Positions 27,501 to 36,851 of a DNA stretch of 64,000 nt are shown one piece after another (the first letter of the stretch is position 1; every line of letters starts with the position of its first letter). The DNA is from Thermoanaerobaculia bacterium (lineage in GTDB: Bacteria > Acidobacteriota > Thermoanaerobaculia > Multivoradales > Multivoraceae): the NCBI GenBank assembly GCA_022826745.1, contig JAJDUI010000014.1, positions 84,901-148,900 on the forward strand, read 5' to 3'. The notes below the pieces were generated by a model, which saw nothing but the letters and a program-made list of their open reading frames with translations, did not search any database and was not told where the DNA came from. The position numbers and the translations under genes are program-made.

Positions 27501-28346
27501 ATGCCGGACATCAACCTCATCCCCCACCCGCTCGTCGGCACGCCGATGGGCGCCGCGCTCGATCTCTGCGTGATCCTGGCCGCGCTCTGCTGGCTCGCCG
27601 CCGTGATCACCCGCGAGTACTCCTGGGTGGACCGCCTCTGGTCCCTGTGCCCACCGATCTACTGCCTCATCGTTGCCTTCGCCAACGACTTCGGGTCGAC
27701 CCGCGTCAACCTGATGACTGCACTGGCCGTTCTCTGGGGAGCGCGCCTCACCTTCAACTTCGTGCGCAAGGGGGGCTACCAGAAGGGCGGCGAGGACTAC
27801 CGCTGGGCCACCGTCCGCGAGCGATACGGGCCGATCGGCATTCAGATCATGAACATCACGTTCATCGCGCCCGGCCAGATGCTGCTGATCTGGTGGTTCA
27901 CTTCGCCGGTCCACGCCGCCTGGGAAGCTGGGGACACGCCACTCAATGGACTCGACTTTCTCGCTGCCGCCCTGTTCCTTCTGTTCCTCATCGTCGAAAC
28001 CGTCGCCGACGAGCAGATGTGGGCGTTTCAGCAGGACAAGAAGCGCAGGATCGCGGATGGAGAAGATGTCGCACAGCCCTTCATGAACACCGGCCTCTTC
28101 CGCTACAGCCGCCACCCGAACTATCTCTGCGAGCTCGGCATGTGGTGGGTGTTCTACCTGTTCGCCGTCGCTGCCTCGGGGCAGTGGATCCACTGGACCG
28201 GCGCCGGATTCGTCGCGTTGACAGCTCTGTTCGTGGGGTCGATCCGACTTTCCGAGTCCATCTCGGTTCAGAAGTACCCGTCCTACCGCGACTACCAGGC
28301 GTCCGTTCCCTGCATCGTCCCGGGCCTGTGGCTGGGCAAACCGTAG
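27501..28346 (+). CDS. DUF1295 / steroid 5-alpha-reductase-like membrane protein
   Basis: A 281-residue integral membrane protein with about six helices. The C-terminal block LFRYSRHPNYLCELGMWWVFYLF (about 202-224) is the DUF1295 signature, related to steroid 5-alpha-reductase and isoprenylcysteine methyltransferase folds. The family reduces or methylates lipid substrates, but the substrate here is unknown. It follows copy 2 of the secreted family closely, and a serine hydrolase gene follows 45 bp later. A single operon from 26327 to 32448 is probable. Confidence 0.85.
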   Translation: MPDINLIPHPLVGTPMGAALDLCVILAALCWLAAVITREYSWVDRLWSLCPPIYCLIVAFANDFGSTRVNLMTALAVLWGARLTFNFVRKGGYQKGGEDYRWATVRERYGPIGIQIMNITFIAPGQMLLIWWFTSPVHAAWEAGDTPLNGLDFLAAALFLLFLIVETVADEQMWAFQQDKKRRIADGEDVAQPFMNTGLFRYSRHPNYLCELGMWWVFYLFAVAASGQWIHWTGAGFVALTALFVGSIRLSESISVQKYPSYRDYQASVPCIVPGLWLGKP

Positions 28347-28391
28347 TACGCTCGCCGACGCCCAGCTCAACCCCGTAAGGAGGAACCTCGC

Positions 28392-29690
28392 GTGATCCGA
28401 TTGCGTCCTCGGGGGCAGTACGCCCCGCTCGCCTTCGCCGCCGCTGCACTGCTGCTCGCGGCCCTCGTCCTCGCGCCGGCGTTCGCCGCCGAGCCTGAAC
28501 TCCAGCACGCCAAGCCGGCCGATGTCGGCCTGGACCCGGCCGGTCTCGAGAAGCTCAACGAGGCGATGCACGGCATGGTCGACGGCGGCCAGCTCGCCGG
28601 CGTCGTCACGATGGTCTCGCGCAAGGGGAAGGTCGTCCACTTCGACGCCTACGGCAAGCGCGACATCGAGAACGGGCTTCCGGTCGAGAAGGACACGATC
28701 TTCCGCATCTACTCAATGACCAAGCCGATCATCGGGGTCGCGCTGATGACGTACTACGACGAGGGCCGCTTCACCCTGGACGACCCGGTATCGAAGTTCA
28801 TTCCCGAGTTCGCCGATCTCAAGGTGGCGAAGGAGGACGGACCCGACGGCATGCCGATCACCGAGGACGCCGACCACCCGATGACGATGCGGGAGCTGAT
28901 GAGCCACACGGCCGGCCTGACCTACGGGCTGTTCTCCCAGTCCCAGGTCGACACGCTCTACACCAAGGCGGGGATCATCACGGACCCGAACCAGAACCTG
29001 AAGGACATGATCGACAAGCTGGCGAAGATCCCGCTCCGCCAGCAGCCGGGTTCGATGTGGCACTACAGCGTCGCGGTCGACGTCCAGGGCTACGTGCTCG
29101 AGGTGCTGGCCGGCAAGCCGCTCGACGAAGTCCTGAACGAGCGCCTGTTCGGCCCGCTCGGCATGACGGACACCGCCTTCTGGGTCGAGCCGGACAAGGT
29201 GGACCGCTTCTCGCACATGTACGCGACGAACGAGGGCAAGCTGGCGAAGGTCGAGTTCGGGCAGTACCTCGAGAAGCCGAACTTCCTGTCCGGCGGCGGC
29301 GGCCTCGTCTCCACCGCGACGGACTACATGCGCTTCGCCCAGATGCTGGCGAACGGCGGCGAGCTGGACGGCGTCCACATCCTGAAGCCGGAGACGGTCG
29401 AACTGATGCACACCAACCACCTGCCGGCCGGCGTGACCGACATGGGGCCGATCTACCGGGGCAACCGCTTCGGCCTGGACTTCTCGATCGTCACCGATCC
29501 GAACCCGGCGACCGACCACGAGCGCGCCAAGGGCGAGTACTGGTGGTACGGCATCGGCGGCACCTGGTTCGGCATCAACCCGGTGCAGGACCTGGTCGTC
29601 GTCGGCATGATCCAGAGCCGCGACTTCCGCGCCTCGGGAATGGCCCGCATCGCCAGCAAGCGACTCGCGTACGAAGCGATCGTCGACTGA
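28392..29690 (+). CDS. Class C beta-lactamase-type serine hydrolase (secreted)
   Basis: A 432-residue protein with a signal peptide (AAALLLAALVLAPAFAA). The active-site SxxK is Ser108-Lys111 in YSMTKP, and the second motif is Tyr225 in WHYSVA. The third motif region is a GGTW segment near residue 390. Such proteins are esterases, D-aminopeptidases or DD-peptidases rather than true beta-lactamases. It lies 58 bp upstream of a sodium:solute symporter, which suggests that a substrate is hydrolysed outside and then imported. A second gene of this type starts at 63676. Confidence 0.88.
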   Translation: MIRLRPRGQYAPLAFAAAALLLAALVLAPAFAAEPELQHAKPADVGLDPAGLEKLNEAMHGMVDGGQLAGVVTMVSRKGKVVHFDAYGKRDIENGLPVEKDTIFRIYSMTKPIIGVALMTYYDEGRFTLDDPVSKFIPEFADLKVAKEDGPDGMPITEDADHPMTMRELMSHTAGLTYGLFSQSQVDTLYTKAGIITDPNQNLKDMIDKLAKIPLRQQPGSMWHYSVAVDVQGYVLEVLAGKPLDEVLNERLFGPLGMTDTAFWVEPDKVDRFSHMYATNEGKLAKVEFGQYLEKPNFLSGGGGLVSTATDYMRFAQMLANGGELDGVHILKPETVELMHTNHLPAGVTDMGPIYRGNRFGLDFSIVTDPNPATDHERAKGEYWWYGIGGTWFGINPVQDLVVVGMIQSRDFRASGMARIASKRLAYEAIVD

Positions 29691-29748
29691 GACGCGCCCC
29701 GGCGCCCTCTCTGAAGAAACCGCCTGGACCGTCGAGGAGGACGTATCC

Positions 29749-31341
29749 ATGAGTCTGTTCGCCTGGTCGTGGATGTTCCTCGTCCTCTACATCGTCGGCA
29801 TGCTGACTTTTGGCTGGGTCGCCAGCCGGAGGATCAGCAACGCCGACGACTTCGCCACCGCACGGAGCAGCTACGGCCCCTACTTCCTGGCCCTGGCGTT
29901 CGCCGCGACCACCGCCAGCGGCGCCACCTTCCTCGGCAGCCCGGGCCTCGGCTACGACTTCGGGATGGCCAGCGTCTGGGGCAAGTTCCTCTATCCGATG
30001 GGGGTCTACTTCGGGGTCCTCATCACGATCAAGCTGGTCGCCAATTCGGGCCACAAGTTCGGCAACCGCTCGATCCCGGAGTACCTGGGGGACCGCTACC
30101 AGAGCGACGGCGTCCGCCTGCTGGTCTCGATCTTCTCCCTCGTGCTGTTCTTCTACATCGCCGGCCAGCTCGTGTCGGGGCTGGTCATGTTCGAGATCAT
30201 GCTCGGCCTCGAGCCGTTGACCGCCCTCATCATCACCTCCGGCGTTCTGCTGGTCTACGTCGTTCTCGGCGGCGCCCACGCCGACATCCTCACCGACGGC
30301 ATCCAGGGAATGATGATGCTCGGCGTCGCGATCGTGGTGATCATCATGTTCCTGTTCGCATCCGGGATGGACGGCGGCCTCGGAGCCCTGGTCAGCAACC
30401 TGCGCGTGCAGGACCCGAACCTCGTGGGGCCGCTCAACAAGTCGAACTCGCTCTACGACTCCTGGTGGGCGATCGCCTGCGTCCTGTTCGCCCACATCCC
30501 GCTCGGCATGCTCCCCCACATCGGCAACAAGGTGTGGGCGCTCAGGAACGACGGCGACCGGATGCGCTTCGTCAAGCTCGCCTTCGCCGTCGGGCTGACG
30601 ATGGGCATGCTCGGGCTCGGCGGCATCCTGGCCCGCGGCGTCCTGGGTACCGAGCTGCTCGAGGCCGGCCGCAACGCGAACGAGGCGCTGCCGGCGCTGT
30701 TCATCGAGCTGTTCCCGACCTGGCTCGCCGCCCTGATCGGCGTCGGCATCCTGGCCGCGATCATGTCGACCGCGGACGGGCTGGTCGTTTCTTCCTCCCA
30801 GATCGTCGCCAACGACATCTACCGCCGGTCGATCGTTCCCAAGTACTCACCGCACCTGAGCGACAAGGAGGTCGATCGCAAGGTGCTCACCATCAGCCGC
30901 TGGAGCACGGTGATCGTCCTGATCCTCTGCACCTGGATGGCGTGGGCGATGCAGGACATGAACATCGCGCTGCTGGTCTGGGTGGGCACCGGCGGCATGA
31001 TGGCCGCGTTCGCCGGTCCGCTGGTGGTCGGCGGTCTCTGGCGCGGCGTCACCCTCGCCGGCGCGTACACCGGCCTCGTCACCGGCATGCTCACGTTCGT
31101 CCTGCTGCGCAGCGGCCTGCCGTGGATGATCGTCGATCCGGGCTCGCTCGGCCCGCTGTCGGGTATCGCCCATTGGCTCGCGCACTACCAGATCAACCCG
31201 TACTCCTGCGCGGTGGTCGGCGAAGTGGTCTCCATCGCCGGGACCTACATCGTGTCCAAGTTGACGCAGCCTTTGCCTGAAGCGCATGTGGAGCGATTGT
31301 TCAGTGCGCCGGCAGAGACGGCGGAGGCCGCCGGGGGCTAG
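29749..31341 (+). CDS. Sodium:solute symporter (SSS family)
   Basis: A 530-residue transporter with about 13 predicted helices. SSS signatures are visible, including FAATTASGATFLGSPGLGY near residue 50 and GVGILAAIMSTADGLVVSSSQ near 340, which hold sodium-site residues. It would import a small solute with Na+. The SSS family covers sugars, amino acids, nucleosides and carboxylates, and the substrate cannot be read off. It sits between the serine hydrolase and copy 3 of the secreted family, with short gaps on both sides. Confidence 0.9.
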   Translation: MSLFAWSWMFLVLYIVGMLTFGWVASRRISNADDFATARSSYGPYFLALAFAATTASGATFLGSPGLGYDFGMASVWGKFLYPMGVYFGVLITIKLVANSGHKFGNRSIPEYLGDRYQSDGVRLLVSIFSLVLFFYIAGQLVSGLVMFEIMLGLEPLTALIITSGVLLVYVVLGGAHADILTDGIQGMMMLGVAIVVIIMFLFASGMDGGLGALVSNLRVQDPNLVGPLNKSNSLYDSWWAIACVLFAHIPLGMLPHIGNKVWALRNDGDRMRFVKLAFAVGLTMGMLGLGGILARGVLGTELLEAGRNANEALPALFIELFPTWLAALIGVGILAAIMSTADGLVVSSSQIVANDIYRRSIVPKYSPHLSDKEVDRKVLTISRWSTVIVLILCTWMAWAMQDMNIALLVWVGTGGMMAAFAGPLVVGGLWRGVTLAGAYTGLVTGMLTFVLLRSGLPWMIVDPGSLGPLSGIAHWLAHYQINPYSCAVVGEVVSIAGTYIVSKLTQPLPEAHVERLFSAPAETAEAAGG

Positions 31342-31383
31342 CTACACTTCACGGCAGAGTTCGACACAACGAGGAGGGACGAC

Positions 31384-32448
31384 ATGCGTCGCCAACGAAA
31401 CGCTCGCCTCCGTTTCCCGTGGATTCCTGCTCTCGCGGCAGGGCTGACGATCACTGCGCTGCCGGCCGCGCTACCGGCCCAGCAGGCGTCCGACTGGACT
31501 CCGCCACTGGCTGCCGACGGCAAGCCCGACATTTCCGGGGTCTGGGACTTCCGCACGCTTACACCGCTGCAGCGGCCCGAGGACCAGGAAGCCGCGATCG
31601 ACGAGGCCCGGGCCGCCGAGATCGAGGCCGCGGCCGTGGAACGCGCACGCGTCGCCGATCTGCCCAGCGACCCCGAGGAGAGAAGGCTCGAGGCCGGCGG
31701 CGAAGTGGGCGGCTACAACAACTTCTGGTTCGACCGCGGCGCTAGGGTGGTCGACGACCTCCGAACGTCGCTGATCGTCGATCCACCCGACGGCCGCCTG
31801 CCGGAAACGCACCCCGGCATCGAGCGGAAGACACCCGGCGACGACAAGCCGATCGACCGCCCGGTACGGCTACGGGTCGGCGGCATCGGTCTCGACAGCT
31901 ACGAGGATCGGGGATTGGCCGAGCGCTGCCTCCTCGGCTTCAACGTGGGGCCGCCGATCACGCCGGGCGGCTACAACCAGAACATCCAGATCTTCCAGTC
32001 CGCGAACCACGTGGCGATCCTGAACGAGATGGTCCATGACACCCGCATCGTGCCTCTCGACGGGCGTCCTCACCTTCCCGACTCCGTGCGTCAGTGGATG
32101 GGAGACTCCCGCGGCTACTGGGAAGGCGACACCCTGGTCGTCGAGACGAAGAACTTCAGCGACCTGGTGTCGAGCTTCAGCGGCAACGTGTTCAGTTCCG
32201 TCGGCACCGCCTGGGAGATGCACGTCACGGAGAGGTTCCGGCGCGTCGACGAGGACACGCTGCTGTACGAGTACACGGTGAACGACCCCGCGACTTACAC
32301 ACGCCCGTTCAGCGCGCGCCTGCTGATGAAGAAGGGCGACGTCCCGCTGTACGAGTACGCCTGCCACGAAGGCAACTACGGGCTGTACAACATCCTTTCC
32401 GGCGCCCGCGCCGAGGAGGCCGAAGCGGCCGCGACCGGCGCCGAGTAG
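31384..32448 (+). CDS. Secreted uncharacterised protein, PDLSG/YACHEGNY family (copy 3)
   Basis: A 354-residue exported protein, more diverged than copies 1, 2 and 4. It has a signal peptide (AAGLTITALPAALPA) and keeps the blocks DGKPDISGVWDFRTLTPLQR, GGYNNFWFDRG, RTSLIVDPPDGR, AERCLLGF, WEGDTLVVETKNF and YEYACHEGNYGLYN. In the middle it has NQNIQIFQSANHVAILNEM in place of the YNN motif. A GAGGAGGG site precedes the ATG. It ends the operon that starts at 26327, followed by a hairpin cluster. The function is unknown. Confidence 0.83.
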   Translation: MRRQRNARLRFPWIPALAAGLTITALPAALPAQQASDWTPPLAADGKPDISGVWDFRTLTPLQRPEDQEAAIDEARAAEIEAAAVERARVADLPSDPEERRLEAGGEVGGYNNFWFDRGARVVDDLRTSLIVDPPDGRLPETHPGIERKTPGDDKPIDRPVRLRVGGIGLDSYEDRGLAERCLLGFNVGPPITPGGYNQNIQIFQSANHVAILNEMVHDTRIVPLDGRPHLPDSVRQWMGDSRGYWEGDTLVVETKNFSDLVSSFSGNVFSSVGTAWEMHVTERFRRVDEDTLLYEYTVNDPATYTRPFSARLLMKKGDVPLYEYACHEGNYGLYNILSGARAEEAEAAATGAE

Positions 32449-32462
32449 CGCGGCCGAATCGT

Positions 32463-32545
32463 CGCCGCTTCGCGGCGGGTTGTCTTCCGCGGGTCAGAAG
32501 ACCCGCGGTCACACGCCTGCGGCGGCAGCGGGTCAGAGGACCCGC
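32463..32545. repeat. Cluster of three short hairpins after copy 3
   Basis: Three perfect hairpins lie between convergent genes. The first is CGCCGC-TTC-GCGGCG (32463-32477). The second is CCGCGGGTC-AGAA-GACCCGCGG (32487-32508). The third is GCGGGTC-AGAG-GACCCGC (32528-32545). No T-run follows, so these are probably factor-independent RNA-end structures or REP-like repeats rather than classical terminators. A shortened copy of the GGTC-AGAA-GACC hairpin recurs at 49882-49893. Confidence 0.7.
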
Positions 32546-32562
32546 GCACCCAGTGGGGTCGG

Positions 32563-32772
32563 TCAGTCGTCCCAGTCGGGAATCGGCTGCGGCCCCGGGA
32601 CGATCCCCGCGATGTCCGGGTCCTCTCCGCTCGTATCTTCCGGCGCTTCCAGGGCAGCCTGTTCCTTGTCGATCTTCCGCTGCGCCCGCCGTTCCAGCTT
32701 CTCCTGGCGCCGCTGGCGCTTGCGCATCTCTCGTTGACGTTTCGCGAACGTGGTCGGACCAGGTCTGGCCAT
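32563..32772 (-). CDS. Small basic coiled-coil protein, unknown function
   Basis: A 69-residue protein from the ATG at 32772, preceded by a GGAGGGGAGA site. The first half is very basic and helical (TTFAKRQREMRKRQRRQEKL), the second acidic and proline-rich (GIVPGPQPIPDWDD). Similar short basic proteins are common in high-GC Gram-negatives, but no role is established. The contrast of charge suggests nucleic-acid or ribosome contact, which is inference. Nothing else in the sequence helps. Confidence 0.6.
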   Translation of the reverse strand: MARPGPTTFAKRQREMRKRQRRQEKLERRAQRKIDKEQAALEAPEDTSGEDPDIAGIVPGPQPIPDWDD

Positions 32773-32879
32773 AGGCGATCTCCCCTCCTCCGCGCCGACT
32801 CGCGCCGTGGCGGAACGAGTCATGGTAACAGGACCTTGACAGCGTGCCGTGGACGGCCGCCAGCGAAACCGTCAGCGGC

Positions 32880-34508
32880 TCAGGGGGTGTAGTAAGTCGG
32901 AGAGCCGGGGCCGACCGGCAGGCCGAGCGCAAAGACCCAGACGTAGAACAGCGTCACCCAGCCGATCAGGTAGGTGATCGAGTACGGGATCATCGTCGCG
33001 ATCAGTGTGCCGATCCCCAGCTTCCGGTCGTAGCGCATCGCCACCGCCAGAATGAGGCCGAAGTAGCTCATCATCGGCGTGATGATGTTCGTCGTCGAGT
33101 CGCCGATCCGGTACGCGGCCTGGATGACCTCCGGGCTGTAGCCGACGGTCATCAGCATCGGCACGAAGATGGGCGCCGTCACTGCCCACTGCGCGGACGC
33201 GCTGCCGAGCATCAGGTTGACGAAGCAGCACATCAGGATGAACGGGATGAACACGATCGGCCCGGTCAGGTCGAAGCGGGTCAGCAGATCGGCGCCGACC
33301 ACGGCCGTGATCGTCCCCAGGTTGGTCCAGTTGAAGAAGGAGACGAACTGCGCGGCGAAGAAGACGAGCACCATGTAGGGCCCGAGCGAACTCATCGCCC
33401 GGCCCATGCCGTCGATCACGTCGCGGTCGTTTCGGACGGACCCCGTGACCCGGCCGAACACGATCGACGGCACGATGAAGAAGACGAAGATGAGGGAGAC
33501 CACGCTCCGCAGCATCGGCCTCAGGTCGTCGATCAGGAGCGCGTTGGCCGCCGGATCGCGGAACCAGCCGTTCTCGGGCAGGGCCAGGAGCGCCAGCCCC
33601 CCGAGCATGACGAGGACGGTCACACCCGCCAGCTTCAGACCGCGCTTCTCCTCCGGCGACAGCGTCTTCAGGCCGTCTTCCGGGTCCTCCAGGTCGTTCG
33701 CCGCCCGGCTCGGGTCGAACGCACCCAGCTTGGGTTCGACGATCCGGGTCGTCACGAAGGTGCCGATTGCCGTGATCATGAAGGTGCTGACCAGCATGAA
33801 GAGGTAGTTCGCGGTCGCCGGGATCTCGTTCGCGGCGCCCGGCGCGTAGGAAGGATCGATGATCCGCGCCGCCTCGGTCGTGATCCCGGCGAGCAGTGGA
33901 TCGACGGTCCCGATCAGGACGTTCGCCGAGTAGCCGCCCGAGACGCCGGCGAACGCCGCCGCCAGGCCGGCGAGGGGATGGCGTCCCACCGACCGGAACA
34001 CGACCGCCGCCAGTGGAATCAGCACGACGTAGCCCATCTCCGAGGCGGTGTTCGAGACGACCGAGGCGAAGACCACGACCGCGGTCAACAGGTTCCGCGG
34101 CGCGCCCAGGACGAGAGCCCGGAGCAGGGCCCCGAGCAGACCCGACCGTTCGGCGACGCCGACCCCGAGCAACGCGACCAGGACCGTGCCCAGCGGCGCG
34201 AAGCCCGTGAAGTTCGTCACCAGGTTCATCGCGATCCGCCGCATTCCTTCCGGGTTCATCAGGCTGACCGCGCGGATCCTCCCGTCCTCGGAGCGGCCCG
34301 AGACGCCGGCCGGCCGCGGGTCTTCGACCTGCCAGTCGAGAATCTCCGCCATCCCCGAGACCAGCAGGATGAGCAGCGCCAGCACCGCGAACAGCGTCAC
34401 CGGATGCGGCAAGAGGTTGCCGAGGAACTCGACTGCGTTCAGAAAGCGGGTGAAGAGGCCGGGGCCACGTCCCTCTCGCCGTTTTCGCCGCTTCGGAGCC
34501 TCGGCCAT
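32880..34508 (-). CDS. AbgT-family transporter
   Basis: A 542-residue membrane protein with about 11-13 helices. Family marks are NAVEFLGNLLPHPVTLFAVLA at the start, NFTGFAPLGTVLVALLGVGVAE near 95-116, and GYSANVLIGTVDPLLAGIT near 198-216. AbgT proteins import p-aminobenzoyl-glutamate, and some members export sulfonamides. The N-terminal region is basic and cytoplasmic (MAEAPKRRKRRE). It is a single gene, 55 bp downstream of the PhoD gene stop, on the same strand. No folate-related enzyme is nearby. Confidence 0.9.
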   Translation of the reverse strand: MAEAPKRRKRREGRGPGLFTRFLNAVEFLGNLLPHPVTLFAVLALLILLVSGMAEILDWQVEDPRPAGVSGRSEDGRIRAVSLMNPEGMRRIAMNLVTNFTGFAPLGTVLVALLGVGVAERSGLLGALLRALVLGAPRNLLTAVVVFASVVSNTASEMGYVVLIPLAAVVFRSVGRHPLAGLAAAFAGVSGGYSANVLIGTVDPLLAGITTEAARIIDPSYAPGAANEIPATANYLFMLVSTFMITAIGTFVTTRIVEPKLGAFDPSRAANDLEDPEDGLKTLSPEEKRGLKLAGVTVLVMLGGLALLALPENGWFRDPAANALLIDDLRPMLRSVVSLIFVFFIVPSIVFGRVTGSVRNDRDVIDGMGRAMSSLGPYMVLVFFAAQFVSFFNWTNLGTITAVVGADLLTRFDLTGPIVFIPFILMCCFVNLMLGSASAQWAVTAPIFVPMLMTVGYSPEVIQAAYRIGDSTTNIITPMMSYFGLILAVAMRYDRKLGIGTLIATMIPYSITYLIGWVTLFYVWVFALGLPVGPGSPTYYTP

Positions 34509-34563
34509 CCGGCGAACAGTAACCCATGGCCGCGGGTGAACCCCGCGGCGCGACGATGCGCTT

Positions 34564-36204
34564 TCAGCCGCGCCGGATGACGGCCGTGTGGTACGGCTCG
34601 AGGTCGTCGATCGCCGACTCAGGCTCCCCCGTCTTCCAGGCGAACAGCCGCACCGTGACCTCGGACGGCGTCGCGTCGAAGAGGGCGAAGCCGTTCTTCT
34701 CGAAGGTCTCGCCGCGCACGTCGTGCTCGACCCCGGTGGCCGCCAGCGGTGGCGTCCCCCGCGCCGCGGAAGGCCAGCCGGTCAGGGTGCCGAGCGGTCC
34801 GGTCAGCACGGCGTGGACCGGGTTGGCCGAGAGATCCAGGCTGCCGCTTCGCTCGAGCACGGAGTGGCCGATCGCGTGCAGGTCGCCCGACAGCACGATG
34901 CCGGCCCGCTGCGACTGGGACGCCAGCGACTCCAGCAGGCGCTGATGCTGCCGCAACCAGCCCTCCTGCCAGAAGTACTTCTCGCGCTCCGTCGTCAGCC
35001 TGAAGTTGCTGCCGGCGAAGTTGCCGATGCGCGACACGGTGGCGCCGCCGTCGTCGAGGTCGGCGACGTCCGGATACCACTCCCGCCACTTCCCCGCCGA
35101 CCAGCCGAACGGGTGAGACGGCACGTGGAACACCTGCGAGACCGTCTGGTCCCGGGTGCGCTGGTGCAGCCAGTGCTCGGCCTCCGGCGGCACGAGACCG
35201 GCGTGGATTCCCTTGAGCGACAGGTAGCGGGCGCAGTCGTAGATCAGGACCTCGGCCAGCCGGCCGTAGCGGAACGTGCCAAAGGCCTCGGAGATGCCGG
35301 GCTCCCGGTCTCCGGCGCCGGCGCCGGAGATCGCCCGCGGGCGTTCGACGTCGGGCAGGAACTCGGGCAGAAAGGCGTTGCGGGTGAAGCGTGCGAACTC
35401 GACCTGATAGCGGTCGGGAGGCAGCGTTACCATCTGGGGGTCGGCGTCGTCGTTCTCGTAGTAGTCGTGGTCGTCGCTGACGAAGTAGGAAGGCGTCGAA
35501 CGCAGCATGACTCCGTAGAGGTCGGCGATCTGCGGCCCGACCGCGGCCTTGATCGAGGTCTCGTTGCTGGTTCCCAGCACGGGCAGACTGAGGTCCAGCC
35601 AGCCGATCCGCTCGTAGAACTCGCGGGAACGCCGGCCCCGCTCCTCGCCGCGGTTGTAGAGCACCGTGCGCTGGTCCCAGTAGATGTGGTCGCCGATCGC
35701 GATCAGCGCCCGCGGGCCAAAGGAGAGCGCCCGCCTCAACAGCCGGCGGCGAACCGCCAGCGGCAGGAAGAAGCCCGACTCGGGATGGCCCCCGGCGCAG
35801 GTGTAGGCGAGGAAGCGCACCGACTCGGGTTGGGCCGAGGGCGAAGGGAAGGTGCGGAGAGGCCACGGGTCGCACAGGGCTTCGCCGCCGCCCAGCAGTT
35901 GCAGGGCGTACTCCGTGTCGGGCTCCAGGCCGCCCGCGTCGAAGGAGAAGAAACGCCGTGCGCTGTCCGTGCTCCGGCCCCCGACGAGGCGCTCGCCGAT
36001 GCGAAGCACCGGCACGAAGTCGAGCGGGTCGGCGAAGGAGCACTTGAGCGCCACGCGGTCGTGGCTCGCCGCCGGAATCAGATGCCGGAGCGGGCCGGCG
36101 CGCCAGCCGTCGTCGGAAAGCGCCGGCGAGCGGCTGAGTCCGGTTCCGGCGGCCGCAACGGCCGCGGTGGCGATGAAGCGTCTCCGGGTCCAGTCGGACG
36201 TCAT
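34564..36204 (-). CDS. PhoD-like alkaline phosphatase (secreted, Tat-type signal)
   Basis: A 546-residue protein with a twin-arginine leader (TRRRFIATAAVAAAGTG). The metal-binding PhoD-like blocks are present: LAYTCAGGH, AIGDHIYWDQ, VSDDHDYYEND and VLSGDLHAIGH. PhoD enzymes are Ca/Fe-dependent phosphodiesterase/phosphomonoesterases acting outside the cytoplasm. The ATG at 36204 overlaps the metzincin stop (ATGA). The pairing with a secreted protease suggests a nutrient-scavenging pair. The PhoD domain is complete, at usual length. Confidence 0.85.
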   Translation of the reverse strand: MTSDWTRRRFIATAAVAAAGTGLSRSPALSDDGWRAGPLRHLIPAASHDRVALKCSFADPLDFVPVLRIGERLVGGRSTDSARRFFSFDAGGLEPDTEYALQLLGGGEALCDPWPLRTFPSPSAQPESVRFLAYTCAGGHPESGFFLPLAVRRRLLRRALSFGPRALIAIGDHIYWDQRTVLYNRGEERGRRSREFYERIGWLDLSLPVLGTSNETSIKAAVGPQIADLYGVMLRSTPSYFVSDDHDYYENDDADPQMVTLPPDRYQVEFARFTRNAFLPEFLPDVERPRAISGAGAGDREPGISEAFGTFRYGRLAEVLIYDCARYLSLKGIHAGLVPPEAEHWLHQRTRDQTVSQVFHVPSHPFGWSAGKWREWYPDVADLDDGGATVSRIGNFAGSNFRLTTEREKYFWQEGWLRQHQRLLESLASQSQRAGIVLSGDLHAIGHSVLERSGSLDLSANPVHAVLTGPLGTLTGWPSAARGTPPLAATGVEHDVRGETFEKNGFALFDATPSEVTVRLFAWKTGEPESAIDDLEPYHTAVIRRG

Positions 36205-36851
36205 GGTCGGGTTCCTCCCAGGAACGAGCGTAGCCGCTCGCGGTCGATTTCGGTCAGCGGCAGGAATCGGGATTGGCCGCCATTGCGCGCCGAGGTGTCA
36301 CAGGGTTGGCACATCAGAACACCCGGCTCGCGAGTGTGCCTCAGGCCAAGGACATGCCCGAGTTCGTGGGCAATCACGTTGCGAACCACGTGCTCGCGCT
36401 CGTCGCCCGAAGGAATGGCGACGAAGTAACGGCCATCGTCGCCGTAGGGCCAGGCGAAGGGCATGAGACCCTGGGCGGAGAGCAGCACGACGACCTCCGC
36501 CTCGACCCGGAAGAGCGCCTCGGGCGGTTTGGGTCCCGGATCGGACGAGTGCAGGCGGCCGGCGAGCTGCGAGAGCTGGTGGGCGTAGTTCTCGAACGGC
36601 CGAAGTCCGTGCGCGGGAACTCTCGGACCCGGCTCCCGAAACGGCGCACCCAGCCCCAGATCCGAGACCGTCTCGTTCCAGAACGAGATCGCCTCCTGGA
36701 CCATGGCGATCCGTTCGTCATCGGCATCGGCGACCACTACGGCGACCCGTCTGATCTGACCGGACGACGAATCCGAAGCGGACGCAACTGGCAGAATGCC
36801 CAGCGCAAGAACCAGGAAGGAACCCGACTTCGCCCGCCAGGAGAACGTCAT
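36201..36851 (-). CDS. Secreted metzincin-type zinc metalloprotease
   Basis: A 216-residue protein with a signal peptide (SGSFLVLALGILPVASA). The zinc site HELGHVLGLRH (His162, Glu163, His166, His172) is a full HExxHxxGxxH motif, followed by Met180 in VLMCQPC as a possible Met-turn. Family M10/M57-type matrixins fit best. The ATG at 36851 directly abuts the divergent CocE start (CATATG), with no good ribosome site upstream. The frame runs much further upstream, but that part is antisense to the CocE gene. Two or three cysteines near the end may form a disulfide. Confidence 0.82.
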   Translation of the reverse strand: MTFSWRAKSGSFLVLALGILPVASASDSSSGQIRRVAVVVADADDERIAMVQEAISFWNETVSDLGLGAPFREPGPRVPAHGLRPFENYAHQLSQLAGRLHSSDPGPKPPEALFRVEAEVVVLLSAQGLMPFAWPYGDDGRYFVAIPSGDEREHVVRNVIAHELGHVLGLRHTREPGVLMCQPCDTSARNGGQSRFLPLTEIDRERLRSFLGGTRP